Translations under genes and position numbers: made by a program
In this document: in pieces, positions 1-5,641 of the stretch
Numbering within the stretch: position 1 is the stretch's first letter
How the letters are laid out: every line of letters begins with the position of its first letter
Notes under the pieces: model-generated
What the model was told of the DNA's origin: nothing
Database searches by the model: none
Seen by the model: the letters and a program-made list of their open reading frames with translations, nothing else
Assembly: GCA_030636125.1 (NCBI GenBank)
Contig: DAOVXM010000205.1
Coordinates: 1-5,641, forward strand
Length of the DNA stretch: 5,641 nucleotides
From: Chloroflexota bacterium
GTDB lineage: Bacteria; Chloroflexota; Anaerolineae; Anaerolineales; UBA4823
Reading direction: 5' to 3'

Positions 1-1575
1 ATATTTTTCTAAGACCGGTTTTATGGTGGTCCAGGTGTGGTCTGATAACAGCCCTTGTTGGTGGCGGTGATCGAGGTGTTCGTAAGCCGCCCGGTTGGCA
101 ACCGCCCGGGCGTGACGGCGCTCATATTCATCTTGGGCTTCGCTGCGCACGATAAGTCCCAAACGATGTACGAGGGGCTTCATAGTGAGCCCCTGGAACA
201 GAAGCGTGAAGAGCACGACCCCAAAGGTCATAACCTGGATCTCCGCACTGATTTCAGGGAGAACTGCAGGAAGACTGAGCGCGAGGGCCAGCGAGATAGC
301 GCCGCGCAGCCCTCCCCAAAAGAGCACATGCCGCCATTTGAAAGGGATTTCACGTTCAACAAAAGAGAGCCCATACACGCCGATCCCCCTGGCAACCAGG
401 ACGGCGAGGATTGCCCAGAGGATTAACTGCCAATTCTCGAATAACTCGGGTAATTCTATCTGCAAACCAATCAACAGAAATACGAAGGAGTTTGCTACAA
501 AAGCTGCGTATTCCCAAAAGTTGACCAAAACGATGCGCGTTGTTGGTGACATACCCGTTGGGCCAATATTACCGGCAACCAAACCTGCAGCTACAACCGC
601 CAGCACGCCACTAACACCCAGGATCTCAGCGACGAGGTAAGACCCGAAAGCCAGCACACTGGTCAATGTTGTTTCAATCAAGTAATCATCGATGCGGCTG
701 ATCATTTGAGAGATCAAGGCGCCCAGCAGGATGCCAACAATTAATCCACCTCCAGCAACCCGGACAAAGTCGACCACGCTAGAGAGCAGGCTGAATGAGG
801 CTGCGCCGGACACCGCAATGACAACAACCAGATCAAATACTACGATTGCAGTCCCGTCATTGAAGAGGCTTTCACCTTCCAGGAGCACCTGTAAGCGTTT
901 CGGTACGCCCATAGTGCGGAACAATGCTACAACAGATACCGGATCGGTGGCAGCGATCAAAGCCCCAAAGACCATTGCCACAGGGATCGCCAAGCCTGTG
1001 CCCCAGGATACGATACCCCCTACCAGTAAAGTTGTGAGAATGACGCCTGGGATAGCCAATACCAGTATTGGGGCTAGATTGTTGCGCAAATCGTCTAATT
1101 TCAGGTGAAATGCAGCTTCGAATATCAGGGGAGGGATTAAAAGCGCCAGGATCACGGTCGGCGAGATTTTTATATCTACCGGAGTGACAAAGGTCAACAA
1201 TAAACCAATTATGACCAGCCCGACCGTATAGGGCAAACGTAGCCGGTATGCCACCATGCCAACCACAACGGCCAGAAAGAGCAAGCCGATCACGATCTCT
1301 TCGATGAGTAGAAACTGCTCTTCCGCTTCATCAGCGAGTGAAGATGTTTCTTCACTTGAAGTATCACCAGTTTGTTCAGAGCTGGTGTCTTCTGGTAAAG
1401 GCGTTTCCTCTACGGATACACTGAACAGCGATGAGTCGATATTTGTTATTTCGCCGAAATCAATCGCATTGGCTGGTGAACACGCTGCCAAGGAAAGCAA
1501 GAGCAGTATACAGCTTAGAATATAAAACAATATCTTATGATGTGATAGCAATTTGACGGAATTATTCAAGGACAT
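1..1575 (-). CDS. CPA1-type Na+/H+ antiporter with lipoprotein-like N-terminus (3' end outside window)
   Basis: An open frame of 525 codons runs to base 1 without a stop, so the C-terminus is missing. The family exchanges Na+ (or K+) for H+ across the cytoplasmic membrane. Seen in the sequence: many hydrophobic segments from about residue 92 to 466; IAATDPVSVVALFR (207-220) with Asp211; EGESLFNDG (233-241) with the Asn239-Asp240 pair expected at the ion site of electroneutral CPA1 carriers; and GGLRGAIS (421-428) with Arg424. After residue 470 a charged, His/Arg-rich cytoplasmic tail begins. The start is well fixed: ATG at 1573-1575 has an in-frame TAA directly before it and AGAGG five bases upstream, and the next in-frame ATG (Met107) lies inside a membrane helix. 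The N-terminus is odd: residues 14-31 are hydrophobic and end in SLAAC (Cys32), a lipobox, followed by an acidic Ser/Thr-rich linker (about 38-90). No clear promoter was found upstream. The family call is firm; the transported ion is inferred. Confidence 0.95.
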   Translation of the reverse strand, partial: MSLNNSVKLLSHHKILFYILSCILLLLSLAACSPANAIDFGEITNIDSSLFSVSVEETPLPEDTSSEQTGDTSSEETSSLADEAEEQFLLIEEIVIGLLFLAVVVGMVAYRLRLPYTVGLVIIGLLLTFVTPVDIKISPTVILALLIPPLIFEAAFHLKLDDLRNNLAPILVLAIPGVILTTLLVGGIVSWGTGLAIPVAMVFGALIAATDPVSVVALFRTMGVPKRLQVLLEGESLFNDGTAIVVFDLVVVIAVSGAASFSLLSSVVDFVRVAGGGLIVGILLGALISQMISRIDDYLIETTLTSVLAFGSYLVAEILGVSGVLAVVAAGLVAGNIGPTGMSPTTRIVLVNFWEYAAFVANSFVFLLIGLQIELPELFENWQLILWAILAVLVARGIGVYGLSFVEREIPFKWRHVLFWGGLRGAISLALALSLPAVLPEISAEIQVMTFGVVLFTLLFQGLTMKPLVHRLGLIVRSEAQDEYERRHARAVANRAAYEHLDHRHQQGLLSDHTWTTIKPVLEKY

Positions 1576-1578
1576 TTA

Positions 1579-1585
1579 GACCTCT
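1579..1585 (-). promoter_or_regulatory. Ribosome binding site of the antiporter
   Basis: On the minus strand AGAGG (part of AGAGGT) stands five bases before the ATG at 1573-1575. With the in-frame TAA immediately before the ATG, it supports the long N-terminus including the lipoprotein-like signal, rather than a start inside the transporter core. Confidence 0.7.
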
Positions 1586-1724
1586 AAGCCAGATTCGCAC
1601 GTACCAACACTCATGGCCCTGAAGACGTTACAGAACGCTTATCAACTTAATATAGATTACTCGCTAAATATTTTACCGTATCAAATCAAACCGGTATATG
1701 GCTGCAACTGCAATTCGAAGGAGA

Positions 1725-2012
1725 TTAACTCATACCTGACATTGGCAAGCTGGCCCCTTTATCCACCAGAATCGTTTGACCGCGAATCATACTCGCGCCT
1801 GGTGAGCATAAGAAGGCAACCAAGCGTGCTATATTTTCAGGTGTAACCAGATGACCGGCTGGGCATTGATCAACAGGAAATCCAGGCTTTCAAAGTCTGC
1901 TTCCGGTTCGTCAAATTAGTGATGGCGCGACCAATCCCGCGCCCCACCTTTGAAGTTCCCCCCGCTGATTGTATAAGTCTTTTTGCCCTGGTATTATTTA
2001 CAAAGAGATCAT
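1725..2012 (-). pseudogene. Remnant of a short-chain dehydrogenase/reductase (SDR), frameshifted and internally deleted
   Basis: Three pieces of an SDR-like protein appear in order on the minus strand, each in a different frame. Piece 1 (about 2004-1918) reads AGGTSKVGRGIGRAIT, resembling the N-terminal NAD(P)-binding glycine motif. Piece 2 (about 1915-1859) reads EADFESLDFLLINAQP, resembling the LDxLVNNAG segment. Piece 3 (about 1862-1725) contains PAGHLVTPENIARLVAFLC and then IRGQTILVDKGASLPM, a typical SDR C-terminus, ending at TAA 1725-1727. The catalytic Ser and YxxxK segment is absent, and the whole remnant is about 95 codons against roughly 250 for an intact SDR, so large internal parts are gone. 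The C-terminal piece reminds me of FabG/FabL-type acyl-ACP reductases, but the exact subfamily cannot be told. An ATG at 2010-2012 overlaps the stop of the upstream ygfZ-like gene, suggesting past translational coupling. The C-terminal piece is convincing; the first piece is less so, because the glycine motif carries extra residues. Confidence 0.7.
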
Positions 2013-3007
2013 GTAAATGGCAACGAGCTGGTGACGGCTGGTATGCCTCCAGCATCCCTTGTTTGGTTCACCCATACGTTTACTCCCGGCTTGTGATATG
2101 GGCGCTTGATATAAGCCAGCGCAATGGGTCCGAATGTAGGAGAAATAGTTGCTGAGGTGATCGTACCAGATGATTTGCCCTCCACCCACACCCGCTCACC
2201 AGCTTTCACTGGGTTTTCTAAGCGCAACCCGACTAAGTGCTTGGTAACCTTATCATAAGTTAGTTGTCTGGCGATAATTTCCTGGCCTGTGTAGCAACCT
2301 TTGGTCGTAGAGATGGCAGTTTCGAGGCCGGCTTCCAGGGGGGTGTAATCATCTACCAACTCCGCAGCAGCAGCGGGGATACCCGCCTCGACTCGTAATA
2401 CCTGGTAGCTCTCGCTGGGTAAGGGTACTGTACCAGATCCTAACAAACTGGATACCAGTGTTTCTCGAGACTCTAGCGGGAATAATAACCGATAGCCGGC
2501 ACTATGCAGAATCTTTTCCCCCATAACTTTAACCGGAATATTAGCGATGGTTCCAAAGACCACTTGTGACAATTCTGGTACTGGATCAATACCCTTAGAG
2601 AATAGTAAATTCTCCGCATCGAGGCCACCCAGGACAATTTGGCTTATTTTATCGCTGGAGTCAATGACGGTAACTTTATCCATAAAAAAAATGCGGCTTT
2701 GTAAAAAGCGCGTGGTCTTGGCGGCGTAACCAGGGAGTGTGATGACACCTAGTCTCTCTTTTTCTATGAATAAGTTGAATACGTCCAAGATACGGGCAGT
2801 GGGGCTGACTAAAAGAGTTGAAATTGTGCGCTCAGCGGTGAGTAAGTTTATGTCATTTGTAGTTTGTCTTTGCAGGAAGTCGAAACGATCTGGTCCTTCA
2901 ATTTCTAGGAAACCACTATCAGTTTGCCGGTAGTATAGAGCCCCATTATGAACGTTATCATATCCAGGCAAGTTGTCAGATTTTATTAGTTTCACGGGTT
3001 CATCCAA
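2009..3007 (-). CDS. ygfZ: YgfZ/GcvT-domain folate-binding protein
   Basis: The protein has up to 332 residues, close to the E. coli YgfZ length. YgfZ is a folate-dependent relative of the glycine-cleavage T protein that helps keep Fe-S enzymes such as the tRNA methylthiotransferase MiaB active in the cytoplasm. Seen here: an N-terminal GcvT-like segment with LEIEGPDRFDFLQRQTTND (34-52); the family signature KGCYTGQE (236-243) with Cys238, preceded by DYTPLEAGLETAIS (220-233); and a C-terminal barrel segment SGTITSATISPTFGPIALAY (280-299), ending near LPF (329-331). No ATG occurs in the N-terminal region. The longest start is TTG at 3005-3007; GTG at 2993-2995 (codon 5) or TTG at codon 13 are alternatives, and none has a good Shine-Dalgarno match. 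An in-frame TGA at 3029-3031 limits extension. Two hairpins separate it from ftsH, so it is probably transcribed on its own. The SDR remnant follows with an ATGA overlap. The family call is firm; the cellular substrate is inferred from relatives. Confidence 0.93.
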   Translation of the reverse strand: MDEPVKLIKSDNLPGYDNVHNGALYYRQTDSGFLEIEGPDRFDFLQRQTTNDINLLTAERTISTLLVSPTARILDVFNLFIEKERLGVITLPGYAAKTTRFLQSRIFFMDKVTVIDSSDKISQIVLGGLDAENLLFSKGIDPVPELSQVVFGTIANIPVKVMGEKILHSAGYRLLFPLESRETLVSSLLGSGTVPLPSESYQVLRVEAGIPAAAAELVDDYTPLEAGLETAISTTKGCYTGQEIIARQLTYDKVTKHLVGLRLENPVKAGERVWVEGKSSGTITSATISPTFGPIALAYIKRPYHKPGVNVWVNQTRDAGGIPAVTSSLPFT

Positions 3008-3086
3008 CTTAAGATATATGGTAACTGCTCAGCCTTTGGTGAGAAGTTTCGTATAGCGTTAGACATAGGATATTGGATATGTAGTC

Positions 3087-3126
3087 AAAAACCATTGCGC
3101 GAAGCGAACGACGCCTCGCGCAACAA
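3087..3126 (-). terminator. Long hairpin followed by T5, upstream of the ygfZ-like gene
   Basis: On the minus strand the arms 3123-3112 and 3106-3095 (TTGCGCGA + G/T wobble + GCG) form a 12-bp stem around a five-base loop, followed by TGG and then TTTTT (3091-3087). This is the form of a rho-independent terminator reading leftward, about 60 bases after the ftsH terminator. CCATTG at 3092-3097 and CAATGG at 3124-3129 minus one extend the symmetry with a three-base bulge, so a REP-like palindromic repeat is an alternative reading. A TTGACT sequence overlaps the end of the T-run (3088-3083) and could serve as a -35 for ygfZ, but no good -10 follows at normal spacing. Confidence 0.55.
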
Positions 3127-3179
3127 TGGAATTCTTATATATCAATCAGGCCTAATATCTTGTGATGTATCTGCTTGTA

Positions 3180-3211
3180 AAGGAACCCCGCAACAGGTTG
3201 CGGGGTTCTTT
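3180..3211 (-). terminator. Intrinsic terminator of ftsH (near-perfect stem, may act both ways)
   Basis: GAACCCCGCAAC (3183-3194) pairs perfectly with 3197-3208, and A-T and G-T pairs extend the stem to 15 bp (3180-3211). The nominal loop is two bases, so the top pairs probably open to a four-base loop. It lies six bases after the ftsH stop codon. T-rich sequence follows on both strands (TTCCTTT leftward, TTCTTTATT rightward). It most likely ends ftsH transcription. Confidence 0.8.
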
Positions 3212-3216
3212 ATTGA

Positions 3217-5079
3217 CTATGCTGCTTGAGGTACTGGTGTACCCATGGTCTTTGGGTGGGGTGGAGGGAAAATGCTCTCAAATTCCTCGCGTGAGATTGA
3301 TTCCACTTCAAGCAAGCGTTGGGCGACGGCATCCAGTTTATCGCGGTACTCATAGAGGATTGATCTCGCCTTCTCATGGGCTTCAGTGACTAAGTTGCGA
3401 ACTTCCTTGTCGATTTGTTCAGCCACGGCTTCTGAGTAATCGCGCTGCTCGGAGATCTCACGCCCCAGGAAAATCAATTCATCTTTCTGCCCATAAACCA
3501 TTGGACCTAATGCGGCGCTCATACCGAGCCGGGTTACCATGGCACGCGCCATCTTGGTTACCCGCTCGAGGTCATTAGAAGCACCGGAGGTGATATCATC
3601 AAATACGACCTCTTCAGCTGCGCGCCCACCCAGTAAGCCTACCATATCGGCAAACAACTTCTTACGGGGCATAAGGGTTCGATCCTCCTCTGGTAATGCC
3701 AGGGTGAAGCCTCCAGCCGCACCGCGAGCGATGATAGAAACCTTATGTACCGGGTCGGCTTGGGGTAAAGTGTTCATCACTACAGCGTGACCGGCTTCGT
3801 GATAAGCGACAATACGTTTTTCTTCCTTGCTGATCAGGCGGCTCTTGCGCTCAGGACCGGCGATGACACGCTCGATAGATTCTTCCATTTCTGCCTGGCC
3901 GATTAATTTCAAGTCACGCCTTGCTGACAGGATTGCAGCCTCGTTGACCAAGTTTTCCAAGTCTGCTCCTACGAAACCTGGTGTAGAACGAGCAACTACA
4001 GCTAAGTCAACATCAGGATCTAGATGCTTACCTCTAACGTGCACTCCAAGAATGGCCTCGCGCCCGCGCATATCAGGGCGATCCAGCATAACCCGGCGGT
4101 CGAAACGACCAGGACGCAGCAATGCGGGGTCAAGAATATCGGGCCTGTTGGTAGCCGCGACGATGATAACGTTCGTGTCGGTATCAAAGCCATCCATCTC
4201 GACCAGCATCTGGTTAAGGGTCTGCTCGCGTTCGTCGTGGCTGCCGCCCAGGCCAGCACCCCGCTGGCGACCGACTGCGTCGATCTCGTCCACAAACACA
4301 ATACATGGGGAGTGACGCTTAGCTTGATCGAAAAGGTCTCGTACACGACTGGCGCCCACACCAACGAACATCTCGACAAACTCAGAGCCAGAGATAGAGA
4401 AGAAGGGAACGCCAGCTTCACCTGAGACAGCTTTTGCCAGCAGTGTTTTGCCGGTTCCTGGAGCACCAACCAACAGAACACCTTTCGGAATGCGGGCTCC
4501 CAAGGAGATGAATTTCTCAGGCTCGCGTAGGAATTCGACTATTTCCTCGAGATCTTCTTTGGCCTCTTCGATGCCAGCTACATCCTCAAAGGTCACCGTG
4601 GGTTGGTCCCCAGTGAACATACGCGCGCGTGATTTACCAAACGATAACGCGGCGTTGTTGCTGCCTTGTGCCTGACGGAAGACAAACCAGAAGACGCCTG
4701 CCAGGATAATAAATGGAAGGATGTAACCCAGGGCGGTGGCGATACCCAACCAGGCGCTGGGTGCTTTGATTTCGACCTTGATCCGGTCTGAGTTGAGTTG
4801 TTCGCTGGTCACACCTAAAGCGATCAACTGGTCTACTAAGGTGGAATCAGCCTCTTTATGAGAGGTGGATGCCTCTCCATCAGCATAAATCACTTCAAGT
4901 CTGTTATCGTCTTCGACAATACGGGTGATAGTACCACGTTGGATGTCCGCAGCCACTTGGTTTATGGCCAAGACCTCTTTTGTGGTGGCTTGTTGTTGAA
5001 AATTGTAGACCACCATCACAATGATCGCGATAAACAATAAAAGATAAATAATCGATGATCTCCTGCGTGTTGGATTCAC
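3217..5079 (-). CDS. ftsH: ATP-dependent zinc metalloprotease FtsH
   Basis: FtsH is a hexameric, membrane-anchored AAA+ protease that pulls membrane and cytoplasmic proteins through its pore and degrades them. In the order seen (numbered from the GTG start, 620 residues, a normal family length): N-terminal membrane helix (about 10-26); extracytoplasmic FtsH domain (about 30-105); second helix (about 112-134); Walker A GAPGTGKT (205-212); pore motif MFVG (237-240); Walker B IVFVDEID (260-267); second region of homology [19 protein letters not shown] (310-328) with arginine fingers Arg322 and Arg325; zinc site HEAGH (427-431); and [10 protein letters not shown] (497-506), whose Asp503 is the likely third zinc ligand. 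All key residues are present, so it should be active. GTG at 5077-5079 is chosen because GGAGGT lies four bases before it; a longer in-frame start, TTG at 5089-5091, would overlap that site. It has its own extended -10 promoter and a hairpin terminator, so it looks monocistronic. Confidence 0.98.
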   Translation of the reverse strand: MNPTRRRSSIIYLLLFIAIIVMVVYNFQQQATTKEVLAINQVAADIQRGTITRIVEDDNRLEVIYADGEASTSHKEADSTLVDQLIALGVTSEQLNSDRIKVEIKAPSAWLGIATALGYILPFIILAGVFWFVFRQAQGSNNAALSFGKSRARMFTGDQPTVTFEDVAGIEEAKEDLEEIVEFLREPEKFISLGARIPKGVLLVGAPGTGKTLLAKAVSGEAGVPFFSISGSEFVEMFVGVGASRVRDLFDQAKRHSPCIVFVDEIDAVGRQRGAGLGGSHDEREQTLNQMLVEMDGFDTDTNVIIVAATNRPDILDPALLRPGRFDRRVMLDRPDMRGREAILGVHVRGKHLDPDVDLAVVARSTPGFVGADLENLVNEAAILSARRDLKLIGQAEMEESIERVIAGPERKSRLISKEEKRIVAYHEAGHAVVMNTLPQADPVHKVSIIARGAAGGFTLALPEEDRTLMPRKKLFADMVGLLGGRAAEEVVFDDITSGASNDLERVTKMARAMVTRLGMSAALGPMVYGQKDELIFLGREISEQRDYSEAVAEQIDKEVRNLVTEAHEKARSILYEYRDKLDAVAQRLLEVESISREEFESIFPPPHPKTMGTPVPQAA

Positions 5080-5083
5080 GGAT

Positions 5084-5089
5084 ACCTCC
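5084..5089 (-). promoter_or_regulatory. ribosome binding site of ftsH (decides the GTG start)
   Basis: A perfect GGAGGT on the minus strand sits four bases before GTG 5079-5077. The longer frame starting at TTG 5091-5089 would begin within this site, so the GTG is the better start. Confidence 0.85.
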
Positions 5090-5122
5090 AAATGCTTATA
5101 AAAGCCACATATCTACAGCATG

Positions 5123-5131
5123 ATTATACCA
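5123..5131 (-). promoter_or_regulatory. Extended -10 promoter of ftsH
   Basis: The minus strand reads TGGTATAAT, a consensus TATAAT (5128-5123) with the TGn extension. No good -35 is found 16-18 bases upstream, which is usual for extended -10 promoters. Transcription would begin near 5116, giving a leader of about 37 bases before the GTG start. Confidence 0.65.
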
Positions 5132-5239
5132 ATCTATAGTCATGGCTGGTAGTCGTGTTTTAAGAAAATAGATTTTTCTAACAACATTCTAACATATTTG
5201 TTTAATTTAGCCTGAGCATGGATAATGGCTCACTGGAAC

Positions 5240-5319
5240 TTCCGTCGAAGCAGGCACAGGTGGGGTTTTGGCTGGTGTAAGCCCGCCAATGCCCCCACAT
5301 CTAAGACCACACCACGGAA
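5240..5319. repeat. Nested imperfect stem-loop region (possible structured RNA or transcription boundary)
   Basis: Three sets of complementary arms are nested: TTCCGT (5240-5245) with ACGGAA (5314-5319); GTGGGG (5260-5265) with CCCCAC (5293-5298); and TTGGC (5268-5272) with GCCAA (5285-5289). Together they could form one elongated hairpin with internal loops. No poly-T follows on either strand, so a plain terminator is unlikely. I do not recognise a known RNA family, and the strand cannot be decided. Confidence 0.35.
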
Positions 5320-5416
5320 AGCCTTTAAGATGCTACATAATTGCCCTTAGGGGCTATTTGTGGGAAGGTATAGAATAAGGATTCAACAAGTCGCTCCATA
5401 TATATAGACGCCCTAA

Positions 5417-5450
5417 AGCCTCTATTCTATTACCCAATATAATAGAGGCT
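5417..5450. repeat. 15-bp inverted repeat with one mismatch
   Basis: The arms 5417-5431 (beginning AGCCTCTATT) and 5436-5450 (ending AATAGAGGCT) pair over 15 positions with one C/A mismatch, around the loop ACCC. On the minus strand the stem is followed by only TTT, and on the plus strand by GTATG, so a terminator is possible but weak. It could also be a regulator site or the trace of a mobile element. Confidence 0.6.
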
Positions 5451-5528
5451 GTATGAGTCTTTTGCTAAAATCCGGATTTTTTATATGCAAATGCCGGAAA
5501 GGGTAGGTATACAAAATAGCGTGGGACC

Positions 5529-5557
5529 TTGAAAAAATGAGGGACGGCTTGCATACT
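5529..5557 (+). promoter_or_regulatory. Candidate transposase promoter
   Basis: TTGAAA (5529-5534, five of six matches to the -35 consensus) and CATACT (5552-5557, four of six to the -10) are 17 bases apart, which is ideal spacing. Transcription would start near 5564, about 23 bases before the transposase ATG. The -10 is weak, as is common for transposase genes, so the call is tentative. Confidence 0.4.
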
Positions 5558-5586
5558 TGAAGCTCCTACACAACAAGGAGCAAGCC
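5546..5586 (+). promoter_or_regulatory. Inverted repeats hiding the transposase ribosome binding site
   Basis: Two overlapping pairings cover the AAGGAG ribosome site (5575-5580). GCTCCT (5562-5567) can pair with AGGAGC (5576-5581), and GGCTTGC (5546-5552) can pair with GCAAGCC (5580-5586), directly before the ATG. The left arms lie at or before the likely transcript start near 5564, so the block would act mostly on RNA entering from outside. Confidence 0.5.
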
Positions 5587-5641
5587 ATGAACCCTCAAGA
5601 ACAATTTTGCCCCAAAATGAACTGTGAAGCAAGAGGGCAAC
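5587..5641 (+). CDS. N-terminus of a zinc-ribbon transposase (cut by the window edge)
   Basis: Only 18 codons are visible: ATG at 5587-5589, then NPQEQFCPKMNCEARGQ. The start is supported by AAGGAG (5575-5580) six bases before the ATG. FCPKMNCEARG gives the first cysteine pair (Cys8, Cys13) of a zinc ribbon and resembles the opening of insertion-sequence transposases that I recall from Chloroflexota genomes, where the pattern is close to FCPNxxCPARGQ. In such proteins the zinc ribbon and a following helix-turn-helix bind the element's ends before the catalytic domain. The family cannot be assigned from this much sequence, and no terminal inverted repeat can be checked because the other end is outside the window. 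Another zinc-ribbon protein remains possible. Confidence 0.65.
   Translation, partial: MNPQEQFCPKMNCEARGQ

Larger units (their letters stand above)
5132..5528. other. Gene-free intergenic stretch between ftsH and the transposase leader
   Basis: No open frame with a start, ribosome site and recognisable product was found on either strand over these roughly 400 bases. The part nearest ftsH (5155-5215) is AT-rich. Further right are a nested stem-loop region (5240-5319), a short GCCC/GGGC repeat near 5343-5354, a 15-bp inverted repeat (5417-5450), the palindrome AAAATCCGGATTTT (5467-5480) and a weak bulged stem TCCGGATTT / AAATgCCGGA (5471-5498). No tRNA, rRNA, SRP RNA or tmRNA hallmark was recognised. 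The left end of the insertion sequence probably lies near its right limit. Confidence 0.6.

Noticed and set aside
185..640. Long plus-strand open frames at 55-426, 185-640, 731-1108 and 1256-1525
   Set aside because: They lie opposite the antiporter, whose minus-strand frame is continuous over 525 codons with family motifs; their products are low-complexity Thr/Ala/Pro/Ser-rich sequences with no recognisable domain.
1579..1724. Promoter for the antiporter, for example TTGATA followed by TAATCT on the minus strand
   Set aside because: Spacing of 19 bases and a poor -10 match make it no better than expected by chance in AT-rich sequence.
1613..1846. Plus-strand frame of 77 codons at 1613-1846
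   Set aside because: The strand opposite carries the SDR C-terminal remnant, its product resembles no family I know, and no clear ribosome site precedes the ATG.
3539..4481. Open frames inside ftsH on both strands (for example 3827-4315 plus, 4020-4481 minus)
   Set aside because: They are shadows of ftsH, which is intact with all catalytic motifs in its own frame; no ribosome sites or domains support them.
5080..5091. Longer ftsH start at TTG 5091
   Set aside because: It overlaps the perfect GGAGGT that serves the GTG at 5079 and has no ribosome site of its own.
5240..5400. Possible 6S or SRP RNA gene
   Set aside because: The conserved SRP tip (GGAAGGAAGCAGCC-like) is absent, and the 6S layout of closing stem and central bubble could not be built convincingly.
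5467..5480. Perfect 14-base palindrome AAAATCCGGATTTT
   Set aside because: It has no loop and sits in AT-rich DNA; a regulator site is conceivable but nothing nearby supports one.

Overview
The window reads as bacterial chromosome with one main coding strand. Three complete or near-complete protein genes lie on the minus strand: ftsH (3217-5079), a ygfZ/GcvT-type folate-binding protein (2009-3007), and a CPA1-type sodium/proton antiporter that is cut by the left edge (1-1575). A transposase begins on the plus strand at the right edge (5587 onward) and is cut after 18 codons. Base composition is moderate and gaps between genes are AT-richer. The antiporter's sequence style and the transposase N-terminus remind me of Chloroflexota (Anaerolineae-like) proteins. 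That is recollection rather than a search, so the organism assignment is tentative.

Right to left, along the minus strand: ftsH has its own extended -10 promoter and a strong ribosome binding site in front of a GTG start. Six bases after its stop codon sits a GC-rich hairpin terminator, and about 60 bases further a second long hairpin followed by T5. The ygfZ-like gene therefore probably forms a separate unit from ftsH. Its stop codon overlaps an ATG (ATGA), and from there a short-chain dehydrogenase/reductase (SDR) remnant runs in three different frames to 1725. This looks like a once-coupled downstream gene that has decayed. After about 150 bases without a gene, the antiporter starts with its own AGAGG site. 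It carries an unusual N-terminus: a lipoprotein-like signal with a lipobox cysteine and an acidic, Ser/Thr-rich linker before the transporter core.

The 5092-5586 region has no convincing gene. It holds the ftsH promoter, a nested stem-loop region (5240-5319), a 15-bp inverted repeat (5417-5450) and the leader of the transposase. In that leader the Shine-Dalgarno sequence can pair with upstream sequence that would be present in read-through RNA but largely absent from RNA made at the proposed transposase promoter. This resembles the protection against outside transcription known from other insertion sequences.

Functionally the genes are housekeeping: membrane-protein quality control (FtsH), Fe-S/folate-linked maintenance (YgfZ-like) and ion/pH homeostasis (antiporter). 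I see no CRISPR array, tRNA, rRNA or multi-gene defence or biosynthetic system. The items most worth a second look are the transposase leader, the lipoprotein-like antiporter N-terminus and the SDR remnant.
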